Below are positions 8,659 through 17,880 of a stretch of DNA of 64,000 nucleotides, in pieces. Positions within the stretch are counted from its first letter, which is position 1. Each line of letters opens with the position of its first letter. Made by a program: the position numbers and the translations under genes. This stretch comes from Acetobacter peroxydans (GTDB lineage Bacteria > Pseudomonadota > Alphaproteobacteria > Acetobacterales > Acetobacteraceae): contig NZ_BJMV01000010.1 of assembly GCF_006539345.1 (NCBI RefSeq), forward strand, positions 1 to 64,000, in the 5' to 3' direction. The notes below the pieces were generated by a model. It was not told the DNA's origin and ran no database searches. It was given only the letters and a program-made list of their open reading frames with translations.

Positions 8659-9870
8659 TCAAAGGACGAGTTCGGGATTCGTGGCCGAACCAAAAATTTC
8701 ATAGCGAATCTGGGCGGCTGGCAGGCCGGCATCACGCAGGGTACCGATCATGTCCTGCATGAACCCCTCCGGCCCGCAGATATAATACGTGGCCGTAGGA
8801 TCGACTGCCCCGCGCAGCCACTCGGTGCTGATCCGCCCGGCGTGTCGCGTTACGCCCTTTTGAGAGGCCTCATCCTGCACCGAGTCTCGCGCGTAAAAAA
8901 AGTCAGCACTCAGAACATTATCGGCGGCAAGAGCGGTGATCTCCGGCACAAAGGCTGCCAGCTCCCGTGTATCCGCACCATGGACATAACGTATCGCACG
9001 CGCTGCCTTTGTTCCGCACAGGTCTTCCAGCATGGACACAATGGGGGTTAGCCCCACGCCAGCCGTCAGGAACACAACCGGGCTGGACGCGGTCTCCTCA
9101 AGGAAAAAATCGCCAGCCGGATTAGCCGCCAGCAGCGTATCGCCCTCGTGCACGTTCTCATGCAGCCAGGAGGAAACAAGGCCCAGCTCGTGATGCCGCA
9201 CGGTAATCCGGTAGTGATCCGCACCGGGAGCCGAAGAAATGCTGTAATTACGACGCTGCGAGCCATGGCCGGGAATGTCCAGCCGGAAACTCAGATACTG
9301 GCCAGCCTTATGCCGGAACAGAGCCCCGCCATCAGCGGGCACCAGATCGAAAGAGGCGATTTCGGGCGTTTCCTGCCGCCGGGCGCGCACTTTAAACGCG
9401 CGCCAGCCTTTCCACCCGCCCGGAGCCTGCTCGTGCTCATCGTAAATCTGCTTTTCGCGCCCGATCAGAACATCGGCCAGAAACCAGTAAGCCTTACCCC
9501 AGGCATCCATAATCTCCGGTGTTGCAGCATCGCCAAGCACGTGCGCGATAGCGCCCAAAAGCGCGTCCGCCACGAAGGGGTAATGTTCGGGCAGGATGTT
9601 CAGGCCAACATGCTTTTCCGCGATACGTTCAACCATACCGCCAAGCCGCCCAAGGTCGTTGATGTTCTGGGCATAGGCAAGCACCGCCAGCGCCAGTGCC
9701 CTGGGCTGCTCAAGATCGCGCTGGTGCGACTCATTGAACAGATCGCGGATTTCGGGGCGAACCAGAAGCCGCTTGTACATTTCCTCGGTTATAGCCAGGC
9801 CATGCGCCTTCAGGGCAGGCACGGTCGCGAGGATTATGGAGCGGGTTTTCTCATCAAGGGGAGTCGGCAT
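8659..9870 (-). CDS. hmp: Flavohaemoglobin, nitric oxide dioxygenase
   Basis: This cytoplasmic protein of 403 residues has three domains: a globin (residues about 1-140, with proximal-histidine region EKHVGLNILPEHYPFVADALL), an FAD-binding domain (QYLSFRLDIPG, QRRNYSISSAP) and an NAD(P)H domain (VFLTAGVGLTPIVSML, YYICGPEGFM). It oxidises NO to nitrate with O2 and NAD(P)H. ATG 9870 (MPTPLDEKTRS) is chosen by family alignment; the open frame runs 21 codons further upstream through the regulatory palindrome. It is divergent from an Rrf2 regulator with a symmetric operator between them, which is the usual arrangement for NO-induced hmp. Confidence 0.95.
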   Translation of the reverse strand: MPTPLDEKTRSIILATVPALKAHGLAITEEMYKRLLVRPEIRDLFNESHQRDLEQPRALALAVLAYAQNINDLGRLGGMVERIAEKHVGLNILPEHYPFVADALLGAIAHVLGDAATPEIMDAWGKAYWFLADVLIGREKQIYDEHEQAPGGWKGWRAFKVRARRQETPEIASFDLVPADGGALFRHKAGQYLSFRLDIPGHGSQRRNYSISSAPGADHYRITVRHHELGLVSSWLHENVHEGDTLLAANPAGDFFLEETASSPVVFLTAGVGLTPIVSMLEDLCGTKAARAIRYVHGADTRELAAFVPEITALAADNVLSADFFYARDSVQDEASQKGVTRHAGRISTEWLRGAVDPTATYYICGPEGFMQDMIGTLRDAGLPAAQIRYEIFGSATNPELVL

Positions 9871-9885
9871 GGGATTTGCGTCCTT

Positions 9886-9910
9886 AAAGGTATACGACTC
9901 GTATACCTTT
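9886..9910. promoter_or_regulatory. Perfect inverted repeat, candidate NsrR-type operator
   Basis: AAAGGTATAC (9886-9895), a 5-bp spacer GACTC and GTATACCTTT (9901-9910) form a perfect 10-5-10 palindrome. It lies 15 bp from the hmp start and 43 bp from the Rrf2 gene start. That is where an NO-sensing repressor would bind to silence both genes. The sequence differs from the published enterobacterial NsrR consensus, so assignment to the neighbouring regulator is inferred from position. Confidence 0.7.
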
Positions 9911-9953
9911 TTATATCTTGGAAAACCTGTCAAGTGCGTGCATCTTCCGCCTT

Positions 9954-10400
9954 ATGAAATTAACATTGCAGACTGATTATGCCCTGCGCGCCCTGATCTA
10001 CCTTGGCGTTCGCACTGAAGGGCTGTGTTCGATCCGGCAGATCGCACAGGCCTACGGTGTCTCGGAAGGGCATATGATCAAGGTCATTCACCGGCTGGGC
10101 ATGGGCGGATTTATCGAGACAGTCCGGGGCCGCAATGGGGGTGTCAGACTGGGTCGAGCACCCGAAACTATCCTGATTGGCGCGGTTGTGCGCTACATGG
10201 AGGAAGACCTCTCCCTGCTTGCCTGTATGGAGCCAGACGGTGCCAGCAAGGCTGAACTGTGTGCGCTCATGCCAGCCTGCCGCCTGCGCGGCGTGCTGTC
10301 GCAGGCAATGGGGGCCATGCTCGGCGTGCTTGATCAGTACACTCTGGCCGATGTTATCACCCCCCATGAACGCCGCCGTCTGACAGAGGAAGCAGGCTGA
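9954..10400 (+). CDS. nsrR: Rrf2 family iron-sulphur regulator, NsrR-like
   Basis: The protein has 148 residues. The N-terminal winged helix is typical of Rrf2 (MKLTLQTDYALRALIYL, then SIRQIAQAYGVSEGHMIKVI, RGRNGGVRL). Three cysteines at 91, 103 and 109 can ligate an Fe-S cluster; their spacing resembles NsrR. ATG 9954 is fixed by the conserved first residues. Divergence from hmp, with a palindrome in the gap, points to nitric-oxide sensing. The name is by context and motif. Other Rrf2 regulators such as IscR also have three cysteines, but no isc operon is adjacent. Confidence 0.8.
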   Translation: MKLTLQTDYALRALIYLGVRTEGLCSIRQIAQAYGVSEGHMIKVIHRLGMGGFIETVRGRNGGVRLGRAPETILIGAVVRYMEEDLSLLACMEPDGASKAELCALMPACRLRGVLSQAMGAMLGVLDQYTLADVITPHERRRLTEEAG

Positions 10401-10443
10401 TGCGCCTGGCTTTTCCGCACGGCGCTCAGCACCAGAGGCCGGT

Positions 10444-11349
10444 GTGTTTCTCCGTCAACTGACGTATCTGATCGCGCTGGACCGTTTTCGTCATTTTTCA
10501 CGCGCTGCGGAGTATTGCGGGGTGTCGCAGCCCGCCCTGTCCGCAGCAATCCGCCAGCTTGAGCATGAGTTGGGCGTCACCATCGTCATGCGCAACCGGC
10601 GCGTGTTCGGGCTGACAAAGGAAGGCGAGCGCGTGCTCGAATGGGCACGTCAGAGCGTTGCCGCTCTGGACAACCTGCGGCAGGAAGCCCGATTCGCGCA
10701 GGCTGTGGCGGGCGGCAGCCTGTCCATCAGCGTGGTGCCGCCCGCCATACAGATCATCCCGCACCTGATGGAAAACCTGCGCGCGGTCGTGCCCGCGCTA
10801 CAATTATCACTGACTGTTGGCCCCAATGCCCAGATTCTGCGCGATCTGGCCGAGCAGCGCACACAGATTGGGCTGGCTTATCTTGATCAGATTCCCGCCG
10901 AGAGCCCGTTTGAAACGCACTGCCTGTACGCCGAACAGCTTGTCGTGATCGCATCCTCCCGCATCCGCCTACCCGGACGCCGCCGCTGTAGCTGGCAGGA
11001 TGCAGCAATGCTGCCGCTCTGCCTGCTCGAACCCGGCACCCGCAGCCGCCAGATCATAGATGCCGGTTTTCACACGGCAGGGTGCGAGCCTACCGTGCTG
11101 CTGGAAACCAATGCGCTGGAGCTGCTCCATGCCGAACTGCTGGCCGGGCGCATGGCAAGCATTCTGCCTGTTGCCGCCATACCCGCGCGCGGCGATATGG
11201 CCGGCCCGTTGCAGACCCGGCTGCTTGAGCCCTGCCCCATGTCCAAGGTCGGGCTTGTGCGCCTGCGCCAGCCCGCCAGAACGGCCCTGATGGCCCGTAG
11301 CTGGGAAATTGCCTGCGGCCTTGTTCTGGATGACGTGCTGACCCTTTAA
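10444..11349 (+). CDS. LysR family transcriptional regulator
   Basis: The protein has 301 residues, starting at GTG 10444. Its N-terminal helix-turn-helix is canonical (LRQLTYLIALDRFRHFSRAA, then VSQPALSAAIRQLEHELG), followed by a periplasmic-binding-protein-like effector domain. It lies 60 bp upstream of, and in the same direction as, the FUSC exporter gene. A T-N11-A palindrome of LysR type sits just before that gene, so the exporter is the most likely target. The inducer is unknown, possibly an aromatic acid by analogy with aae systems. Confidence 0.85.
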   Translation: MFLRQLTYLIALDRFRHFSRAAEYCGVSQPALSAAIRQLEHELGVTIVMRNRRVFGLTKEGERVLEWARQSVAALDNLRQEARFAQAVAGGSLSISVVPPAIQIIPHLMENLRAVVPALQLSLTVGPNAQILRDLAEQRTQIGLAYLDQIPAESPFETHCLYAEQLVVIASSRIRLPGRRRCSWQDAAMLPLCLLEPGTRSRQIIDAGFHTAGCEPTVLLETNALELLHAELLAGRMASILPVAAIPARGDMAGPLQTRLLEPCPMSKVGLVRLRQPARTALMARSWEIACGLVLDDVLTL

Positions 11350-11386
11350 CCCCGGCCCTCCGCCCCACTCCGTGCCGCGCCTCCTG

Positions 11387-11405
11387 TCATAAGCAATGCT
11401 TATGA
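11387..11405. promoter_or_regulatory. 19-bp perfect dyad of LysR type
   Basis: TCATAAGCA, a central A and TGCTTATGA form a perfect palindrome containing the LysR signature ATA-N9-TAT with T-N11-A spacing. It ends 4 bp before ATG 11410. A bound regulator would therefore sit on the translation start region. Either the transcription start lies close by or the true start codon is further downstream. Confidence 0.55.
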
Positions 11406-11409
11406 TAAG

Positions 11410-13131
11410 ATGAACACAAACACTTGGACGGAGAGCCACCACAAGCCCAACCTGCCGTTTTTTCGGAGCGGAACGGTGGCGGTAGGAACAAGACACGCTG
11501 GAGCTGCAGGAGCCTGCCTGCCCGTATGGAGCGCCCGCTGGCTGACCGCTCCCACCCTGGCCGATCTGGGCTTTGCCCTGCGCAATACGCTGGCGGCGGA
11601 GCTTTCGCTGCTCATCGCCATGTGGATGGAACTCGACAGCCCGCAATGGGCTCCCCTGACAGTCTGGGTGGTTGCTACCGCATCACGCGGAGAATCGCTG
11701 TCAAAAGCGCGCTGGCGGCTAGTAGGTACGGGTATAGGCTGTGTTGCGGGTATCAGCCTGATTGCGGCGTTCCCACAGCAGGAGGGACTGTTTTTTGTCG
11801 GGCTGGCGCTATGGATCGGCCTGTGCTGCGGCGGGGCGACCTTTTTCGACGGATACCGGGGCTACGCCCTGCTTGTCGCCAGTTTTACCTCGGCCATTGT
11901 TGCCGCCGGCGCCATTGAGCAGCCGGACAGCGTTTTCGATATCGCCATGGCGCGCGGCACTTACATCGTGCTGGGGATTGTGTGCGAGTCCGTTCTGGCC
12001 ATCCTGTTTCTCCCCGGCGCGCGCGCAGCCGCGCGCATCCGCCTGCCTGCCCGCCTGCGCGCTCTGGCGGACAGGGTGGCGGCAGGCATCAACCCGACAT
12101 CCGGCCGTTTCGATGTTGAGGTGGAAAGCCATCTGCTGAGCGATCTCGTCGCCACCAATGTCCGGGTCGAATTCGACGTGCTGGAAATGGGCGGGGGTCA
12201 GGGCCGTGCGGCCGACCATGCCCGCGCGGCGCTGGCCAACCTGCTCGCCGCCATGGCCCATGCGCGCGGGGGCGCACCGGCTGCCACCTGTGCGGGTGAT
12301 CTGGCGGCAGCCCGCCAACATATCAGCGCCATTCTGGCACCCCCGCGGCGGGACCGCTTCCGCTTCGCCAGCCGTTCGCCCCGCCACGCTGTCGAAGCCC
12401 TGCACAATGGCATTCGGGCAACCTTTGGCATTCTCAGCGCATGGCTGGTCTGGACAGTCACGGCATGGCCAGCCGGGCCGACTTTTGTTTCCTTTGTGGC
12501 ACTGGTTTACGGGCTACTGGCCACGCGAGAGGTGCCAGCCCTGGCCTCGGCCGGTTTCTACCACGGAGCTGCCCTCTGCGCCGGGGTCGCGGGACTTTGT
12601 GTCTTTCTGGTCATCCCGGCCGTCACAGCGCCGGAATGTCTGGCGCTGGTGCTGCTCGTCCCGATGGTGGTGGGCGGGCTTGCCGCGCGCTCGCCCCGGC
12701 TGGTCAATCAGGCGTTTGCCTTCAACATGTTCCTGCCTGTTCTGATCGGCCCCTCCAATACGGGGCGGCTGGACGAGGCCTCCTTTCTCAACACCACGCT
12801 GGCGTTTCTGGCGGCGGTGCTGTTCGTACGCTTTACCTTTGGCACCGTTCTGCCTTTCCGGGCGGACAGCCATCTGCGGCGCACCGCCGCGTGGGTTGAG
12901 CGCCGCCTGCGCGCGGTCGGGCGGGCAAACAGCCGCGTTGGCGAGCACCAGTGGCTCATGGCCAACGCAGACAGCATGGTGCGCGCCATGCGCACCAGTC
13001 AGGGCATCCCGCGGCAGGAAATTCTGACCTACATGGACCACCACCTGCAGGCGATGGTGCAGGGACTCTGGCTGATTGAACAGCGCAAGGCCCTCACGCC
13101 GCCGGATACGCACACCACCCCCATGCGCTGA
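11410..13131 (+). CDS. FUSC family membrane protein, aromatic-acid-exporter-like
   Basis: The protein has 573 residues in two repeats, each a bundle of membrane spans. The first is at about residues 55-200 (LRNTLAAELSLLIAMWMEL and following) and the second at about residues 330-480. They are separated and followed by cytoplasmic helical segments. This is the layout of the fusaric-acid-resistance/AaeB family, which exports aromatic acids and other weak acids by proton motive force. ATG 11410 has no good ribosome site, being crowded by the palindrome; GTG 11476, preceded by GGAG, would shorten the protein by 22 residues. The substrate is not known. Confidence 0.75.
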   Translation: MNTNTWTESHHKPNLPFFRSGTVAVGTRHAGAAGACLPVWSARWLTAPTLADLGFALRNTLAAELSLLIAMWMELDSPQWAPLTVWVVATASRGESLSKARWRLVGTGIGCVAGISLIAAFPQQEGLFFVGLALWIGLCCGGATFFDGYRGYALLVASFTSAIVAAGAIEQPDSVFDIAMARGTYIVLGIVCESVLAILFLPGARAAARIRLPARLRALADRVAAGINPTSGRFDVEVESHLLSDLVATNVRVEFDVLEMGGGQGRAADHARAALANLLAAMAHARGGAPAATCAGDLAAARQHISAILAPPRRDRFRFASRSPRHAVEALHNGIRATFGILSAWLVWTVTAWPAGPTFVSFVALVYGLLATREVPALASAGFYHGAALCAGVAGLCVFLVIPAVTAPECLALVLLVPMVVGGLAARSPRLVNQAFAFNMFLPVLIGPSNTGRLDEASFLNTTLAFLAAVLFVRFTFGTVLPFRADSHLRRTAAWVERRLRAVGRANSRVGEHQWLMANADSMVRAMRTSQGIPRQEILTYMDHHLQAMVQGLWLIEQRKALTPPDTHTTPMR

Positions 13132-13236
13132 AAACCGCCTCCAGCTCTGGCGTTCGGCTCTGACCGCTACCATGTTATGCAGGCCCTGACTGGTCCATAC
13201 GCCAGCCCCCAACAGCACAAGACCGCGCCTTGCACG

Positions 13237-13878
13237 ATGCTGCCTGATCTCTTTTCCTTCGAACGCCGGCGGGTCGATCTCGGGCCGGGCGCTGCCATCC
13301 TTGGCGGCTTCGCGCTTGATCAGGCCGACGCGCTGCTTGAACAGATCGAGCGGCTTTCCCTTCTTGCGCCCTTCCGCCATATGCAGACACCGGGCGGCCG
13401 ACGCATGTCCGTGGCCATGCTCAACGCCGGTTCGTTAGGCTGGGTGTCAGACCTATCCGGCTATCGTTACGAGCGGACAGACCCCCAGACAGGCTGGAAC
13501 TGGCCACCCATCCCCCCTGTGTTCCTTGAGCTGGCCAGCCAGGCCGCGCAGACTCTGGGCTTCGAGGCGTTTGTTCCCGATGCCTGCCTCATCAACCGTT
13601 ATGCGCCGGGCACCCGCCTGTCCCTCCATCAGGACCGCGATGAACAGGACCACCATGCGCCTATTATTTCGGTCTCGCTCGGTCTGCCCGCGACCTTTCT
13701 ATGGGGCGGGCTTGAGCGCCGCGACCGCACGACCCGATACCGCCTGACCCATGGTGATGTCGCTGTGTGGGGAGGCCCGTCACGCCTGATGTTTCATGGT
13801 ATCAGCGAACTCAAAGACGGTGTGCACCCGCTCACAGGGGCATTGCGCTATAACCTGACCTTTCGGAAAACACGATGA
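13237..13878 (+). CDS. alkB: 2-oxoglutarate/Fe(II)-dependent DNA dealkylase AlkB
   Basis: This protein of 213 residues repairs 1-methyladenine and 3-methylcytosine in DNA by oxidative demethylation. It closely matches E. coli AlkB along its length. The iron ligands are visible as H131-x-D133 (LSLHQDRDE) and H187 (LMFHGI), and the 2-oxoglutarate-binding arginines as R204 and R210 (RYNLTFR). ATG 13237 gives the typical MLPDLF start; an upstream ATG at 13177 would add 20 unrelated residues. It overlaps the tag start by 4 bp, so the two repair genes are translationally coupled. Confidence 0.95.
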   Translation: MLPDLFSFERRRVDLGPGAAILGGFALDQADALLEQIERLSLLAPFRHMQTPGGRRMSVAMLNAGSLGWVSDLSGYRYERTDPQTGWNWPPIPPVFLELASQAAQTLGFEAFVPDACLINRYAPGTRLSLHQDRDEQDHHAPIISVSLGLPATFLWGGLERRDRTTRYRLTHGDVAVWGGPSRLMFHGISELKDGVHPLTGALRYNLTFRKTR

Positions 13879-14432
13879 ACACCCCCCTGCCGCGCTGCCG
13901 CTGGGCACAAACCGACCCCACCCAGTGGGCCTATCATGACCACGAATGGGGTGTGCCGGTGCGCGACAGCCGGACATTATGGGAAAACCTCATACTCGAC
14001 AGCTTTCAGGCTGGTCTTTCCTGGCGCACCATCCTGCTCAAACGCGAGGCCTTCCGCCGGGCGTTCGAAGGGTTTGCCCCCTCCCGGATCGCGCTATACG
14101 GAGAGAGCGATATTGAACGGCTTATGGCGGACAGTGGCATTGTCCGATCCCGGCAGAAAATTATCGCAACAATCCGCAATGCCCGCGCTTATCTGACCAT
14201 GCAGGACAATGGCGAGGACTTTTCTGCATTTGTCTGGAGTTTTACAAACAACCAGCCCATCAAGGACCATGGCGATTCAGGCAACCCGCGCTCCCCGCAG
14301 GGAGACGCCCTCTCTCTCGCCCTCAAAAAACGCGGATTCAGCTTTGTCGGCCCGGTTATCGTCCATGCCTGGCTACAGGCCTGCGGCATTATCAACGATC
14401 ACGACACTACATGCTTCCGGCGCACAGGATAA
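13875..14432 (+). CDS. tag: DNA-3-methyladenine glycosylase I
   Basis: This protein of 185 residues excises 3-methyladenine from alkylated DNA. Family motifs are present: RCRWAQTDPTQWAYHDHEWG near the start, the SFQAGLSWRTILLKREAFR helix and the final H-D-x-x-C segment (NDHDTTCFRR). His17 and the terminal His/Cys correspond to the structural zinc site of Tag. It starts inside the alkB stop codon (ATGA overlap). Together they cover cytotoxic N-methyl lesions by two mechanisms. Confidence 0.94.
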   Translation: MNTPLPRCRWAQTDPTQWAYHDHEWGVPVRDSRTLWENLILDSFQAGLSWRTILLKREAFRRAFEGFAPSRIALYGESDIERLMADSGIVRSRQKIIATIRNARAYLTMQDNGEDFSAFVWSFTNNQPIKDHGDSGNPRSPQGDALSLALKKRGFSFVGPVIVHAWLQACGIINDHDTTCFRRTG

Positions 14433-14488
14433 CACAGGTGCGAACTCAGTAACCACCACACGTTTTTTCAGGTCAGGTCACATCCCAC

Positions 14489-15034
14489 ATGCCCGCTGCC
14501 CGCACACAATCCGTCTTTGGCGTTACAGGTCGTAGCGGTTCTGGAAAGACGACGCTTATTCAAAAACTTTTGCCGTTTTTCTTAGAAGTTGGCATACGGG
14601 TTTCCACCATCAAGCACACCCATCACGGGGTGGATATGGACCAGCCGGGTAAGGATACTTTTCTGCACCGGCAGAGCGGCGCTTACGAAGTCATGCTGGC
14701 AACACCCCAGCGCTGGGTACTGCAACATGAAATGGAAACGCCACCATCCCTGAAAGAACTTTTACGGGCTATGAGCCCTGTTGACCTGATTCTGGTCGAA
14801 GGCTTTCATGCAACGGTTCCGGCCAGTCTGGAAGTCTGGCGGCCCGCGATACAAAAGCCCCCGCTTTTTCCAGATACGCCCGCCATCTCGCTGGTGGTGA
14901 CAGATAGCCCGGACGCGCCACAAGGCAGGCCCGGCCTGACCTTCATGAAGCTGGACGATATTGAAAACATTGCCGCGTTTATAAGAAAAAACGCCGCATC
15001 CATAACGCTGGATCAGGCGGAGCCTACATGCTGA
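14489..15034 (+). CDS. mobB: Molybdopterin-guanine dinucleotide biosynthesis adaptor protein MobB
   Basis: This protein of 181 residues has a P-loop GTPase signature (FGVTGRSGSGKTTLIQKLL) and the MobB signature STIKHTHHGVDMDQPGKDTF, then VDLILVEGFH. MobB assists MobA in making the bis-MGD form of the molybdenum cofactor needed by formate dehydrogenase. It is the only plus-strand gene of the formate module. Its 3' end overlaps the 3' end of convergent moeA by 11 bp. Confidence 0.92.
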   Translation: MPAARTQSVFGVTGRSGSGKTTLIQKLLPFFLEVGIRVSTIKHTHHGVDMDQPGKDTFLHRQSGAYEVMLATPQRWVLQHEMETPPSLKELLRAMSPVDLILVEGFHATVPASLEVWRPAIQKPPLFPDTPAISLVVTDSPDAPQGRPGLTFMKLDDIENIAAFIRKNAASITLDQAEPTC

Positions 15035-16307
15035 GGCGGCTGAATAGCATCAATTCGGCCCGGTCCCCTGCCTGCACGGCCCGGCCCGCATCAACCCGCA
15101 TGACCCCGCTGGCCCGCGTCAGGCACTGGATGTCAGACGCCCCGACCGAAGGCACAAGGCTGAATCGGGTTTCTTCTCCCTCCCCCGTGACGGAAACCGG
15201 CAGGAAGCACGTCGCATCGGGCGGTGGCGCGTAGGCAAAATCGCTCCGCCCCATGACAGGCACACGGGGCTGCAAGTGCGCAACACAGCCGCTCATGGCC
15301 ACAAGAAACGGCACCACAAAAAGCTGGGCGCATAATGCCGCCGCCCCCGAATTGCCCGGCAGGCAGAACACGACTGTCCGCCCCAGCCGCATGACTGTCA
15401 TGGGCTTGCCCGGACGCATCCGAACCCTCCGAAACAGACACCCGGCCCCCATGCGCTGCAGAACAGGCAGAACATGATCTGTCTGACCGACGGAAATGCC
15501 CCCCGTCGTCACTACAACATCAGCCTGCGCAACGCAGCGGCGCAAGGCACTTTCCAGCTCGTCCGGGCTGTCGGAGGCGGAGGTCTGCTTGGTTACATGC
15601 ACGGTTTCGCGCCGCAGCATGGCCTCGAGCATATGGGTGTTAAGTTCGATCCGGCCATCTTCCGCCTGACAGCCAAACTCGGCCCCGTTGGCCAGCACGC
15701 TGACGTTCAGCGGCCTGTAAACGCGCACTGCCGTCTTTCCCTGATCGAGCAGCAGGGGCACATGCCGCCAGTCCAGGGGGGTGCCGCGTTTCAGCAGGCA
15801 TTGCCCGACCTCAAACTCCTCTCCCGCCCAGCGGATATTCGCGCCCGTTCTCGCAGAAATGCCCTCAGCCAGAACGACACGGCCACCGACAAGTGCCGTC
15901 CGCTCACGCGCCACTACGCAATCCGCCCCATTGGGGATACGGGCACCTGTCAGGATCTCGCAGGCCGCACCGGCTACGAGCGGGGCAGGTCTTGTGCCCG
16001 CCGCCACATACCCACGCACCGGAAGCCCCGCCCCACCCGCCTGCTGCATCTCGCCTGCACGGAAGGCGTAGCCATCCATGGCGGAAATATCGGCCTCCGG
16101 CCGGGGGCTACGCGCCTGCACGTCCTCGGCCAGCACGCGCCCACAGGCCTGCAAGGGAGGCAGAGTATCCACCCTGTCGTGCAGGAGGGTCTGGAGCGCG
16201 GAAGTCAGGAGAGCCTGTGCGGTATCGTAGTCAACCAAACAGGGTGTATCGTCCGGCATGCAGGCTCTCGTATCTTGTGGCGGGTCTTCTGTCTGGGACA
16301 GACTCAT
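15024..16307 (-). CDS. moeA: Molybdopterin molybdenumtransferase MoeA
   Basis: This protein of 427 residues inserts molybdate into adenylylated molybdopterin. Family motifs are AEDVQARSPRPEADISAMDGYAF (in segments), LTGARIPNGADCVV, VVTTGGISVGQTDHV and FCLPGNSGAA. It starts in an ATGA overlap with the fdhE stop, so it is the last gene of the formate dehydrogenase operon. That ties cofactor supply to the enzyme. Confidence 0.94.
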   Translation of the reverse strand: MSLSQTEDPPQDTRACMPDDTPCLVDYDTAQALLTSALQTLLHDRVDTLPPLQACGRVLAEDVQARSPRPEADISAMDGYAFRAGEMQQAGGAGLPVRGYVAAGTRPAPLVAGAACEILTGARIPNGADCVVARERTALVGGRVVLAEGISARTGANIRWAGEEFEVGQCLLKRGTPLDWRHVPLLLDQGKTAVRVYRPLNVSVLANGAEFGCQAEDGRIELNTHMLEAMLRRETVHVTKQTSASDSPDELESALRRCVAQADVVVTTGGISVGQTDHVLPVLQRMGAGCLFRRVRMRPGKPMTVMRLGRTVVFCLPGNSGAAALCAQLFVVPFLVAMSGCVAHLQPRVPVMGRSDFAYAPPPDATCFLPVSVTGEGEETRFSLVPSVGASDIQCLTRASGVMRVDAGRAVQAGDRAELMLFSRLSM

Positions 16308-17224
16308 TCGTGAAAGGAAAAAGGACTGAACCCCAGCCTGACAAATCCTTCCTGCTCCACCAGACTGTCCAGAAACTGGTCAATCAGGTTCTGCGACACC
16401 GCTTCCAGTTCAGGGTCGTAATCCAGACGGAACATCTTGATAAAGGTGTTGCAGGCATCACAGGCTTCCGCCTGCACGGGGCTTTTTTCGTAAAGCATGT
16501 AGTACTGGATTTCAGCCGGGGAATGACAGTTGACGCACACGCCGCGCACCCTGTGCCAACGTGTCTCGCAAAGACTGCACTGGAGGTAGCGCAAGCCCTC
16601 ACGGTCGCCCCCCAGCACGAGGCTGGCGACCGGTAGCGCACCACAGCAGGGACAATGCGTGGCATGGCCAATACCGTCCACCCCGTCGTGCTGCCGCATG
16701 GCCTGCGCCCAGCACACTGACAAGGCCGCCCACAGCAGAACAGCCTGACCTGCATCCACCTGATCATACGCCCCGCGCAGCAGCAGGGCCGCCTGCCCGC
16801 TCAGCACGTCAAGCCTCTCCAGATCAGCCGCGAAGTCCGATGCGATCGACGGTTTCAGATGCGGTGTCAGGTATTCCACGAGTTGCGCATAGGCTGTCTG
16901 CCAGGCCGTAAGCGCCTCAAGCCTCTCCGTAAGCCGCTCATCTCCGTAACGATCGGCGGCCAGAGCGCGGATGGTCGCCACATCCGCCGCACTCAGCGGA
17001 GACTGGAGCACGATTTCCTTCTGCCCATCGACAAGGTGCGACAGAAACAGGAAATACTCTTTGTTCAGCAGGATATAGTCTTCCTGATCCTCGTTGGTCA
17101 GCGCCCGCAGTTTGGCGGCCCGTCGCGCGTAAAGGCGCTCCAGATCAGGAAAAATCAGCGGCTCGATAGCCGCCACACCCGGCGCCCGCTTGTCCAGCGG
17201 AACAATGTCGGAATCCGCCCGCAT
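16304..17224 (-). CDS. fdhE: Formate dehydrogenase accessory protein FdhE
   Basis: This cytoplasmic protein of 306 residues is needed for assembly of respiratory formate dehydrogenases. Four CxxC pairs typical of its rubredoxin-like metal site are seen in the second half: CPCCGALP, CSLCETRW, CVNCHSP and CDACNTF. ATG 17224 overlaps the fdhI stop by 4 bp and begins [16 protein letters not shown]. The open frame extends 19 codons upstream into fdhI and was not used. Confidence 0.93.
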   Translation of the reverse strand: MRADSDIVPLDKRAPGVAAIEPLIFPDLERLYARRAAKLRALTNEDQEDYILLNKEYFLFLSHLVDGQKEIVLQSPLSAADVATIRALAADRYGDERLTERLEALTAWQTAYAQLVEYLTPHLKPSIASDFAADLERLDVLSGQAALLLRGAYDQVDAGQAVLLWAALSVCWAQAMRQHDGVDGIGHATHCPCCGALPVASLVLGGDREGLRYLQCSLCETRWHRVRGVCVNCHSPAEIQYYMLYEKSPVQAEACDACNTFIKMFRLDYDPELEAVSQNLIDQFLDSLVEQEGFVRLGFSPFSFHE

Positions 17225-17880
17225 CAGGAGTGGTGCTTTACGGATGTGGTGTCTTCGGGAGCGACTTCCTCCGCATACCATCTGTCATGATGCTGGCGTG
17301 CCCATGCCCGCGAGACATAGCCCGTTACCATCCCCGTGATCGACCCACGCACCCAGAGCCCCATATAGATATGCCCCAGCACCAGCAGGATAAGCGCCAG
17401 CGCCGCGGCTGAATGCGCCAGAAGGGCAAGCCTGATAACCGGGATAGGGAAATACACGGCAAAATAGGCCCGCCAGATAACCAGCCCAGTCACAAACAAC
17501 GCGCTGATAAGCGCCATGATACCCCAGAACAGGATTTTCTGCCCGGCATTGTATTTGCCAATCTGGAGTTTCTGCCCATGCCGGTTCCGCAGCACATCAA
17601 GAACATGACGGAACCAGACGGCATCCGTGCGAACCGGCATGTTATGGTGCACGAAGCGCACGAACATGCACATCAGCAGCACAAATACCACCACGCCCAG
17701 GAACGGATGCAGGATACGCGCCAACTGCGGTGGGCCAAGCACACTGCCCAGCCAGTGCAGGCTCGGGAAAAACCAGGACAGGCCGGACATGGCGACAAGG
17801 AAAAAGCAGCTTACCATTGTCCAGTGGAGCAGACGGTCACCAAATCTGGTGCGCAGCACGCGATTGTCCGTATCCATCAC
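17224..17880 (-). CDS. fdhI: Formate dehydrogenase cytochrome b556 (gamma) subunit
   Basis: This protein of 218 residues has four membrane spans and histidines placed for two b haems ([61 protein letters not shown]). It passes electrons from the Fe-S subunit to the quinone pool. It overlaps the upstream fdhH stop and the downstream fdhE start by 4 bp each, so the operon is tightly coupled. Confidence 0.94.
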   Translation of the reverse strand: MMDTDNRVLRTRFGDRLLHWTMVSCFFLVAMSGLSWFFPSLHWLGSVLGPPQLARILHPFLGVVVFVLLMCMFVRFVHHNMPVRTDAVWFRHVLDVLRNRHGQKLQIGKYNAGQKILFWGIMALISALFVTGLVIWRAYFAVYFPIPVIRLALLAHSAAALALILLVLGHIYMGLWVRGSITGMVTGYVSRAWARQHHDRWYAEEVAPEDTTSVKHHS

